64,000 bases of DNA from contig CAYQAS010000005.1 in NCBI GenBank assembly GCA_964415525.1, positions 11,017 to 75,016 of the forward strand, read 5' to 3'. Positions 35,855 through 44,617 of this stretch are shown here, in pieces (the stretch's first letter is position 1; every line of letters begins with the position of its first letter). The position numbers and the translations under genes were made by a program. The DNA is from CAZPUI01 sp964415525 (GTDB lineage: Bacteria; Acidobacteriota; Holophagae; Holophagales; Holophagaceae). The notes below the pieces were generated by a model. It saw nothing but the letters and a program-made list of their open reading frames with translations, did not search any database and was not told where the DNA came from.

Positions 35855-37855
35855 TCAGAAGGTCCAGCCCAGCTGCAGGCGGGCACTGAGCTGAGCCTGA
35901 CGGTAGCGGCTCGGCGGCAGGTTGGAGGGATGGTAGTAGACCTCATCCGCGAGGTTGGTCGCCACGAACTGCAGGTCGAACCCCCGAACAGGCCGCCAAC
36001 TCAAGGCACCATGAAACACCATGGCGGCATCGATCCTGTCGTTTCCGGTGGTGGGGATGACTTTGGGGTTGGTGCGGGCCCCGAGCACCTGCCCCCGCAG
36101 GTGGAGTCGCCACGCAGGGGAAAGCGCCCAGTGGAGCCCCGCGTTGCCGCCATGTCGGGCGATCTCCGGCACCTGCACGCCGTTTTCGTTGTGGGAGGCC
36201 GTATAGGTGTAGTTGGCGTAAGCCTTTAGCGAATCGGTCTGCCAGACGAGCGCGAGTTCGGTTCCCCGCGTGTTCAACAAGCCTGTGTTCACCCACTGCT
36301 GGGCACCTTCCGGCCCGGTGCGTGCAAGCAGGTTGTCCAGGTGGTTCTGGTACAGCGAAAGCTCGATGCGGAGCCGGTCGGAGAAGGCCCAACCGCCCGT
36401 GCACTCAAGGGATCGCATCTTCTCCGGCTGCAGATTCGGATTGCCCACACCATCGGTGTAGTCCCAGGGTTTCGGCGCACGGAAGGCCTCTCCATAGAGC
36501 AACTTGACCGTCAGCGGATCCCGATTGAACACCAGCCCCAGGCGCGGGGTCGTGACGGGCCGGGCGGAGCTGCTGTCATCGTGCCGAAGCCCCAGGAAGA
36601 GATCCGTGGTTGCCAGGACCGGAATCTGGGCCTGGAGATAGGCGCTCGTCAGATGGTTGGTCAGCATGGGGGGGGCGCCTGGCACGGGGGCTGGCTGGTC
36701 TTCCGAGGCGCTCCGGCTGATGGAGAAGGCCTGGGCCAGCCGCTCCCGCTCCAGCACCAGGCCGGCCGAGAGGCGCCATCGTTCCCAGGGCGTCCAGGCC
36801 ACCTGGGTTTCGTTACCCCAGAGTCGGCCGGGGCGCTGATAGCGCATCTGCCGACCGGGTGAAGCAGCGGTTGCAGCCTCGATGAGGTAGACGGAATCGT
36901 CCTGCACTGCGGCATCCCGGACGTAGAGGGTGGACTGGAAAGACCAGGCCTCCGTGCCCTTCCAGGCGTAGTTCAGCCAGGTATTCACGAAGCGGATATG
37001 CCAGTTGGTCCCGTGGTCCCGGTACACGGGCCCTCCGGCATCCGGCAGATAGGGCTGAACGGTGCTGCTGGAGGCATCCTTGTCCTGAATGACCCAACCC
37101 CCCCGGAATCCCCCATAGCAAACCTGCCCGTCGACGGCCCGATCCCGCTCGACGTTCTCCATCGCCCCCGACCAGTTGAAGTCGCCTTTCGCCCCCCGGA
37201 GATCCGCTTTCCCGGTGTGACGGACCAGGGCCGAGAGCGTGAACCCGAAGGTCGAATCCGGATCGTACTGGCCGTAGCGCACATCGGCTTGCCCGGTCCG
37301 GAAAGACCCGCCACTCAATGTGGCGCGGCCACCGGTGGTGTCTCTGGGATCCCGGGTGAGGAGGTTCACGATGCCGCTGACGGCATTGGTGCCGTAGAGC
37401 GCGGAAGCGGGGCCGTAGACCACCTCGATGCGCGCCACGTTCGTGAGGTTGAATTGCCCGCCTCCGTAGAAGCCACCGGAGTTGAGTTCGTTGATCTGAA
37501 TGCCATCCACCAACAGCAGGATCTTGTTGTTCTGCTGGGGCACCCCCCGCATGAACACGTAGCTGTTAAAGCCCTGAATGTTCCGAAACTGGAAACCCGG
37601 CAGGTCCCCAAGCGCTTCCTCCAGCGTTGTGTAGCCCCGTTCCCGAATCTCCTCCGCCGTGATCACCCGCAGGGTGGCGGGCACCGAGCTGGCGGTGGCG
37701 GGGCCCTTCAGGGCCGTCACCACCTGAAGGTTCGCGAGGTCCTTCAGGCTGAGGTTCAGCAAGTCATCCAGAGGCTTCTCCTGGGCCTGGACCCAGGGTA
37801 TCCAGCCCCCCCCGAATGCCAGAACCAACCGCAGGATGGACCCAGAATGTCTCAT
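35855..37855 (-). CDS. TonB-dependent outer-membrane receptor
   Basis: 666 residues. Signal peptide (MRHSGSILRLVLAFGGGWIPWVQAQ), plug domain (RVITAEEIRERGYTTLEEALGDLPGFQ, LLLVDGIQINELNSGGFYG, ARIEVVYGPASALYGTNAVSGIVNLLTR) and a beta-barrel ending in Phe (LQLGWTF), as outer-membrane barrels do. The short segment LLNLSLKDLANLQVVTA before the plug is common in receptors that work with YfiR partners. The ligand is unknown; no riboswitch-like element was seen upstream. The start at 37855 follows a weak GGGAAAG; an ATG at 37912 is possible. First gene of the five-gene operon down to 28882. Confidence 0.9.
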   Translation of the reverse strand: MRHSGSILRLVLAFGGGWIPWVQAQEKPLDDLLNLSLKDLANLQVVTALKGPATASSVPATLRVITAEEIRERGYTTLEEALGDLPGFQFRNIQGFNSYVFMRGVPQQNNKILLLVDGIQINELNSGGFYGGGQFNLTNVARIEVVYGPASALYGTNAVSGIVNLLTRDPRDTTGGRATLSGGSFRTGQADVRYGQYDPDSTFGFTLSALVRHTGKADLRGAKGDFNWSGAMENVERDRAVDGQVCYGGFRGGWVIQDKDASSSTVQPYLPDAGGPVYRDHGTNWHIRFVNTWLNYAWKGTEAWSFQSTLYVRDAAVQDDSVYLIEAATAASPGRQMRYQRPGRLWGNETQVAWTPWERWRLSAGLVLERERLAQAFSISRSASEDQPAPVPGAPPMLTNHLTSAYLQAQIPVLATTDLFLGLRHDDSSSARPVTTPRLGLVFNRDPLTVKLLYGEAFRAPKPWDYTDGVGNPNLQPEKMRSLECTGGWAFSDRLRIELSLYQNHLDNLLARTGPEGAQQWVNTGLLNTRGTELALVWQTDSLKAYANYTYTASHNENGVQVPEIARHGGNAGLHWALSPAWRLHLRGQVLGARTNPKVIPTTGNDRIDAAMVFHGALSWRPVRGFDLQFVATNLADEVYYHPSNLPPSRYRQAQLSARLQLGWTF

Positions 37856-38330
37856 CTTTCCCGCGCGGGTGAGCCTGGAGGTGATGCGGGTCTCGTGGCG
37901 ACCGATCGGCATGGCGGAGTCCCCATGAGGCCTTTCGGCGACAGGGAATATCCCCTGAGTTCTGGGCGCTTTGATGGGAGCTTGAGGCCATTCACGTTTC
38001 GTAGCCGCTTGAAAACGTCCAAGCTGCGAGGGTCACCACGTTCTGGGAACGGGAGAGGTCCTGGTCCTGCCCTTCGGCCTGCCACGGTACGGATCACCCA
38101 TCGTTGTGGTCTCCGCTTCGGGTCGGGCTCCGGGCGCTCCAGCAACGTCCTCAATGGGAAGTACACCCCACCGCCTCCAGCGCCGATAGGAGCGGTACAA
38201 CCCAAGGTGCCAGCGATGTCCAGTGACTCCCGACCGAGCATGCCCTTTTCAGTGACGGACGTCTGCGAAGTTCGTTCGACCAGGGCCAGGCACTGGGATT
38301 TGTGATCTTCGAGCCGCCCCGGAATCCCTG
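37856..38330. other. 475-base spacer between divergent TonB-receptor and PAS-kinase genes
   Basis: No gene is convincing on either strand: open frames here have no ribosome site and no recognisable family. The spacer should hold promoters for both flanking genes. No cobalamin-type riboswitch core was found by eye. Confidence 0.45.
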
Positions 38331-39932
<1,602 letters not shown>

Positions 39933-40114
39933 AGAAACCACGCCGTTCTATATCGACCACCGGTCCCCACCGATCCCGTCTCTGGCGGCTGGTAGTTGAA
40001 GGGAAGCCAACGCCTTTCGTTCGAGACGTCCCCTGTGGGCCGTCTCCCCGAAGTGAAGCCCGACTCCGTTCCTGCCGAAGGCCTCCATACCACCTCACCA
40101 CCAGGGAGTCCCGC

Positions 40115-40759
40115 ATGGTTCCCCCCCCGGATACCGCCTTCGAGCAAGCCCTTCTCAGCCTTGACCGGGTGGGCGCCCGAGAGCAGCTGGTGGAGGCTCG
40201 ATCCTCCCGTGGATCCGCCATCCACCTGATCGAGCAGGTCGTGGTACCCACGCTGGAGCGCATGGGGAAACGCTGGGAACAGGGCGAACTGGCCCTGGCC
40301 CAGGTGTTCATGGCGGGGCGGATCTGTGAGGAGCTGCTGGAGGAACTCCTCCCCGAAGGCGTCGGGGAACATCGTAAAACTCCGCGGATCGGTATGGCCG
40401 TGCTCGAGGACTTCCACGTCCTGGGCAAGCGCCTCGTGATGTCTGCCTTGAAGGTGAGTGGCTTCTCGGTGCTGGATCTGGGTTCGGGGCTGAGCCCCGA
40501 TGAACTGGCAGAACGGAGCGTCCTGGAGGACATTGAGATTCTGCTGGTATCCACCTTGATGCTGCCGGCGGCCCTACGGGTGAAGGACCTTCGGAACGCC
40601 CTGGAACAGCGAGGCGCTCACCCCAGGATCGTGGTGGGGGGCGCGCCGTTCCGTTTGGATCCTGAGCTCTGGAAAGAGGTGGGGGCCGATGCCATGGGCC
40701 GGGACACCGCCGAAGCCATCCGGATCGTGGACACCCTCTGCCGGGAGGCCCGGAGATGA
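40115..40759 (+). CDS. Cobalamin-binding protein (methionine synthase-type B12 domain)
   Basis: 214 residues. A helical cap-like part (HLIEQVVVPTLERMGKRWEQGELALAQVFMAGRICEELL) is followed by a Rossmann B12-binding domain. The base-off signature is intact: DFHVLG with the cobalt-ligating His101, then STLML and VVGGAPF. It matches corrinoid proteins of methyltransferase systems and B12 sensor domains. GGGAG lies 6 bases before the ATG. The stop overlaps the next gene by 4 bases. Together with the next three genes it forms a cassette that ends in a histidine kinase and receiver, so a sensing role is proposed. Confidence 0.88.
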   Translation: MVPPPDTAFEQALLSLDRVGAREQLVEARSSRGSAIHLIEQVVVPTLERMGKRWEQGELALAQVFMAGRICEELLEELLPEGVGEHRKTPRIGMAVLEDFHVLGKRLVMSALKVSGFSVLDLGSGLSPDELAERSVLEDIEILLVSTLMLPAALRVKDLRNALEQRGAHPRIVVGGAPFRLDPELWKEVGADAMGRDTAEAIRIVDTLCREARR

Positions 40760-41802
40760 CCCCTCTGACCTCTCTGCAGCGCGTTCTCGCCACCCTGGGC
40801 CACCAGGAGCCAGACCGCACGCCCTTCTTCCTCACGCTCACCCTGCACGGCGCCCGGGAGCTCGGCCTCAGCATCCAGGACTATTTCTCCACGGCCAGGA
40901 ATGTCGTGGAGGGACAACTCCGCATGCGTCGGAAATACCGTCACGACTGCCTCTATCCCTTCTTCTACGCCGCCCTCGAAGTGGAAGCCTTCGGCGGGGA
41001 GGTGCGCTACCTGGAGGATGGTCCGCCCAATGCCGCCGAGCCCTTTCTGCGGCACAACGCGGATATCGACAGCCTGGAATCGCCACGGATCTCGGAGGCC
41101 ACGTGCCTGCGAAAAATGCTGGAGGCCATTTCGGGCCTGAAGGCCGAGGTTGGCAGTGAGGCCCCGATCATCGGGGTGGTGATGTCGCCCTTCTCCCTAC
41201 CGGTGATGCAGCTCGGGTTCGAGCGCTACCTGGTGCTGATGCACGAGGAACCGGAGCGCTTCTGGAAGCTCATGCGCATCAATCAGGCGTTTTGCATCGA
41301 CTGGGCCAATGCCCAGCTTGCTGCCGGAGCCACGGCCATCTGCTACTTCGACCCGATTTCATCGCCCACCATCGTGGCCCGCGACACCTACCTCGACACG
41401 GGTTTCAAGATCGCTCAGGAGACGATTGCCAGGATCCAGGGCCCCACCGCCACCCACTTGGCCTCCGGCCGGACTCAGCCCATCCTGCTGGATCTCCCAG
41501 CCACGGGCACGGCCATCGCGGGGGTGAGTTGCGACGAGGATCTGGCGGAGCTGAAACGGATCGCAGCGGGAAAGATCACGCTGCTCGGCAACCTGAACGG
41601 CATCACCATGCGCCGCTGGACGCCTGTGGAGGCGGAGGCCGCGGTGAAAGAAGCCCTCGTAAAGGCCGCCAGGGGCGGCGGATTCATCCTGGCGGACACC
41701 CACGGGGAGATCCCCTTCCAGGTGCCGGAAGACGTCCTGATGGCCATCTCCGAAGCCGTCCACACCTGGGGAAGAGCGCCCTTCGCTTGGATGGATCCGT
41801 GA
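40756..41802 (+). CDS. Uroporphyrinogen decarboxylase/methylcobamide methyltransferase-family protein
   Basis: 348 residues of the UroD/MtaA/CmuA TIM-barrel superfamily (LQRVLATLGHQEPDRTPFFLT; GVVMSPFSLPVMQLGFERYLVLMHEEPERF; ITLLGNLNGITM). In methylcobamide:CoM methyltransferases a His-x-Cys plus a later Cys bind zinc. Here the first site reads THLASG and the later GCEIP-like segment reads THGEIP, so both Cys residues appear replaced. The haem-pathway Arg motif of true HemE is also not evident. It may bind a methylated corrinoid without normal methyl transfer. It overlaps both neighbours by about 4 bases, directly after the B12 protein. Confidence 0.85.
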   Translation: MTPLTSLQRVLATLGHQEPDRTPFFLTLTLHGARELGLSIQDYFSTARNVVEGQLRMRRKYRHDCLYPFFYAALEVEAFGGEVRYLEDGPPNAAEPFLRHNADIDSLESPRISEATCLRKMLEAISGLKAEVGSEAPIIGVVMSPFSLPVMQLGFERYLVLMHEEPERFWKLMRINQAFCIDWANAQLAAGATAICYFDPISSPTIVARDTYLDTGFKIAQETIARIQGPTATHLASGRTQPILLDLPATGTAIAGVSCDEDLAELKRIAAGKITLLGNLNGITMRRWTPVEAEAAVKEALVKAARGGGFILADTHGEIPFQVPEDVLMAISEAVHTWGRAPFAWMDP

Positions 41803-43577
41803 AGCGCTGCGCCGTGCTCACCTGCGCCAGCTTCCAAGTAGAAGTGGCGCAGGCGCTGGCCCTGGAGGGACTGGATGATGTCGTCCTGGGCGTCTTTCCT
41901 TCGCGCTGCGGCATGCCATCGATCCGAATCGAAGAACTCCTTCGGATCCTGCCGGAGAACCTGGGGCCTGAGGCTCCGGTGCATGTTCTGGGAGGTGCCT
42001 GCCTGCTGGGCGGCCTCGATCCAGCCGCCCTTCCACCCCACTGGCGGCTCCACTGCCTGAGCACCTGCCACGCCATGCTGGCAGGGGACTCCCTCTGCAA
42101 GGCCAAGATGCGCACCGGGGCGTATCTCCTGAGCAGCGGCTGGCTCGCCACCTGGGATGCCAGGATGAAGGCCTGGGGATTCACGCCGACCACGGCTCGG
42201 GACTTCTTCGGCGAATCCGCCCGAAGTCTGCTGCTGCTGGACACAGGCGTGCATCCCGGAGCCGCTCGGGACCTCCAGGCGATGGCCGATGCGGTTGGCC
42301 TCCCTGCGGAAACCATTCCCGTGGGACTGGATCATCTGCGCCTGTTTCTCACCACGCGGATCTCAGCCCAGGTTCACCAGGAGGAACGAGAGGAAGTCCG
42401 GGGCGAGGCCCGAGACCTTCTGCAGCAACTGGCAGCCTATGGAGCGGCCCTGGAGCTGGTGAGCGGGTTCCAGAAGGTGCTGACGGAGCGGGAAACGGTA
42501 GAGCGCCTGCGCGAGGTCTGTGAAACCCTCTTTGCGCCTCGGGTATGGGCCTTTCTCCCGCATTCCGCCGAAGGGTTCGGAGCCCTGAACGGGCCGGACC
42601 TCTCCCTCGAAGAACGGGCCGCGCTTGAGGAGGATCTGCGTGAAGTCCGGGGCGCCTACTGCTGGACCCCAGAACAGGACGGCTTCAGCCTGCGCATCCA
42701 CTCCCAAGGCGAAACCATGGGCGTCCTGCACCTCCGAGCCTTCGTCCATCCCGAACACGCGCGCCGGTATTTAAACCTGGCCATTCCCCTGAGCAGCGTC
42801 TTCGGACTGGCCCTCGCGGGGGCCCGGGCCCAGGATGCCCTGACCCGGTTGAATCAGGAGCTGGAATCCCGGGTGCGGCAGCGCACGGCGGCGCTCCAAG
42901 AGGCCAACGATGACCTGGAGGCATTCTGCTACATGATCTCCCACGAACTGAGAGCCCCCTTGGCGCGGCTGCAGGGGTACAGCGAGGTCATCCGGGAGTG
43001 CATCCAGGAGCAGACCTGGCCCCAACTCGATGCCCTGGCCACAAGGCTCGCCGCCTCAAGCCAGGACACTCGAACCGTGATCGATGGGCTGCTGACCCTC
43101 ACCCGGCTCTCCCTGGATGAGCTGCATCCTGAGCCTATCGACCTCGTCGAGCTGGTGGAGACATGGCTTGCGGTGGAGGAAACCAAGGGCCGTCGGAGAC
43201 CAGATCAGGTGCAGGTGGCTGGGCCACTGCCGGTTCGAGCCGATGCCACGATGCTCCGACTTGCCTTGGGGCAGCTGCTCGACAACGCGCTCAAGTTTCA
43301 TGCGACCGAAAACCCGAGCCTGCTCGAAGTTGGCCGGATCGTGGCCAACGATCAGCCCGTGCATTTCGTGAGGGACCGTGGGGTCGGATTCGATTCCGCC
43401 CACGCGGGGAACCTCTTCACACCTTTCTGTCGGATGCATGCCGTCAGTGAATTTGAGGGCGCTGGATTGGGGCTGGCCATGGCCCGCAAGGTGATCGAAC
43501 GCCATGGTGGACGGCTGTGGGCCGAATCCACTCCTGGTGCCGGTTCGACCTTTTTCTTCACCCTTCCCGAGGTTTGA
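41799..43577 (+). CDS. Histidine kinase with N-terminal DUF1638-like domain
   Basis: 592 residues starting at a GTG that overlaps the UroD-like stop (GTGA). Residues about 1-190 resemble DUF1638, a family found beside corrinoid methyltransferase genes (VHVLGGACLLGGL, LHCLSTCHAMLAG, TGAYLLSSGWLATWD, FFGESARSLLLLDTGVH). A GAF-like region (about 225-335) and a coiled coil follow. HisKA has His382 in MISHELRAPL, then a complete HATPase (QLLDNALKFH, DRGVGFD, GAGLGLAM). No membrane segment. The two-base gap to the receiver gene makes that the likely partner. The DUF1638 match is from pattern memory, not a search. Confidence 0.85.
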   Translation: MKRCAVLTCASFQVEVAQALALEGLDDVVLGVFPSRCGMPSIRIEELLRILPENLGPEAPVHVLGGACLLGGLDPAALPPHWRLHCLSTCHAMLAGDSLCKAKMRTGAYLLSSGWLATWDARMKAWGFTPTTARDFFGESARSLLLLDTGVHPGAARDLQAMADAVGLPAETIPVGLDHLRLFLTTRISAQVHQEEREEVRGEARDLLQQLAAYGAALELVSGFQKVLTERETVERLREVCETLFAPRVWAFLPHSAEGFGALNGPDLSLEERAALEEDLREVRGAYCWTPEQDGFSLRIHSQGETMGVLHLRAFVHPEHARRYLNLAIPLSSVFGLALAGARAQDALTRLNQELESRVRQRTAALQEANDDLEAFCYMISHELRAPLARLQGYSEVIRECIQEQTWPQLDALATRLAASSQDTRTVIDGLLTLTRLSLDELHPEPIDLVELVETWLAVEETKGRRRPDQVQVAGPLPVRADATMLRLALGQLLDNALKFHATENPSLLEVGRIVANDQPVHFVRDRGVGFDSAHAGNLFTPFCRMHAVSEFEGAGLGLAMARKVIERHGGRLWAESTPGAGSTFFFTLPEV

Positions 43578-43578
43578 C

Positions 43579-43974
43579 ATGGCACGCCCCTTGATCCTCC
43601 TGGTGGAAGACAACCCCGACGACGAATTCCTGGCGCTACGCGCCATCCACAAGGCCTTAGACGCCGACGTCGAAGTCGCGCACACAGGACCCGCGGCCCT
43701 CTCTCTGCTGGAAAGGAACGCCCGAGAGGGGCACCTTCCAGAGCTGCTCCTGCTCGATTTGCGCCTTCCAGGCATGGATGGACTGGAAGTGCTCGCACGC
43801 ATCCGGGATGCCACGCACCTCGAGAGCATCCGTGTCATCGCCCTGACCTCCTCCGAGAGCCCGCAGGATCGAGAGGCCTGCAAAGCGCTGGGTGCGCAGG
43901 TGTTTCTGTCGAAGCCCCTGCAAGCGCAGGTCTTGAAAGAGCTGCTGATGGCTGACCGCGAGACAAGCCGATAG
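43579..43974 (+). CDS. Rcp1-like single-domain response regulator
   Basis: 131 residues: LILLVEDNPDDEFLALRAIHKA, acceptor Asp in LLLDLRLPGMDG, Thr/Ser in LTSSESP and Lys in LSKP. No output domain. It starts one base after the kinase stop and ends the cassette. Rcp1-type receivers pair with phytochrome-like kinases, which fits the HELRAPL class of the kinase before it. Confidence 0.92.
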   Translation: MARPLILLVEDNPDDEFLALRAIHKALDADVEVAHTGPAALSLLERNAREGHLPELLLLDLRLPGMDGLEVLARIRDATHLESIRVIALTSSESPQDREACKALGAQVFLSKPLQAQVLKELLMADRETSR

Positions 43975-44323
43975 CCACCTGCTCCCGACTGCGGTTGAGT
44001 CGGGTTTAGAGCTTGTTGCACAACCTCCCACGACCAGTCCTGAATCTGGGAAACCCTAGGGCCTGTCTTCACGAGGGGGCCAGTGGGACGTACCGCTCCA
44101 TTTTGACGGCCTCATGCTGGTGGAAGGAACTGCACATTCTGTCTCGCAGGTCACGAGACCCATGAGGACGGGCACTGTCACTTGTGGCCTGATTCCTCGG
44201 CCTGCGAGAACGACGTGATCCAAGCGCCAGCAATGACGACCGAAACGCCGATCAAATGTGGCGATCGTGTGGCGACGTCCAAACAAGCCCGCTCATTCCC
44301 ACCGGGCAGTTCGCAACAAGAAG
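43975..44323. other. 349-base intergenic region with possible insertion-sequence scar
   Basis: No intact gene. TTAGAGCTTGTTGCACAACCTCC near 44005 and CTAGGGCCTGTCTTCACGAG near 44056 look like terminal sequences of IS5-type elements, but no transposase frame or matching inverted end remains. The rest has no feature I can name. Confidence 0.25.
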
Positions 44324-44355
44324 AAAGCCCCGAAACATTGCTGTTTCAGGGCTTT
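44324..44355 (-). terminator. Terminator after tRNA-Leu
   Basis: On the - strand AAAGCCCTGAAACA pairs with TGTTTCGGGGCTTT around a GCAA loop, with one mismatch, and is followed by CTTCTT. It lies just 3' of the tRNA. Confidence 0.75.
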
Positions 44356-44360
44356 ATCAC

Positions 44361-44446
44361 TGGTGCCCGCAGAGGGACTTGAACCCCCACCACCGTGAAG
44401 TGAGCAGATTTTGAGTCTGCCGCGTCTGCCATTTCGCCATGCGGGC
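44361..44446 (-). tRNA. tRNA-Leu (anticodon CAA)
   Basis: Acceptor GCCCGCA pairs with TGCGGGC; the CCA end is encoded (44361-44363). The anticodon arm is GCAGA-CTCAAAA-TCTGC, giving CAA, which reads UUG codons. The long variable arm and 86-base length fit class II tRNA-Leu. The T arm reads GGGGG-TTCAAGT-CCCTC. Confidence 0.95.
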
Positions 44447-44466
44447 GCGGATCCAGAATAACGCGA

Positions 44467-44493
44467 AACGGGGAGCCTGTGCGGCTCCCCGTT
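44467..44493 (-). terminator. Hairpin between the E2 gene and tRNA-Leu
   Basis: A perfect 11-bp stem (AACGGGGAGCC with its complement) and 5-base loop. On the - strand it follows the E2 gene region and precedes the tRNA, so it should end E2 transcription. Confidence 0.65.
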
Positions 44494-44513
44494 GCTCAGA
44501 AAGTGATTCTGAA

Positions 44514-44552
44514 TCACGCCAGTCCGAAGTCCGACGTCTCCAGTTCCTTTTT
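44514..44552. repeat. Duplicate of the E2 gene 3' end (39 bp)
   Basis: This stretch is identical, base for base, to 44618-44656, the last 12 codons and stop of the E2 gene (KKELETSDFGLA). The two copies are direct repeats 104 bases apart. A small palindrome, GTATCCC-TGC-GGGATAC (44557-44573), follows the extra copy, and GTGATTC-T-GAATCAC (44503-44517) overlaps its other edge. Confidence 0.9.
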
Positions 44553-44617
44553 CTTGGTATCCCTGCGGGATACACAAGGCCTTCACGACCAGCGAGCCAG
44601 AAATTCAGAGTTTACCG

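Noticed and set aside
39933..40114. Cobalamin riboswitch before the corrinoid cassette
   Set aside because: No B12 box or matching stem pattern could be found in the 182-base spacer.
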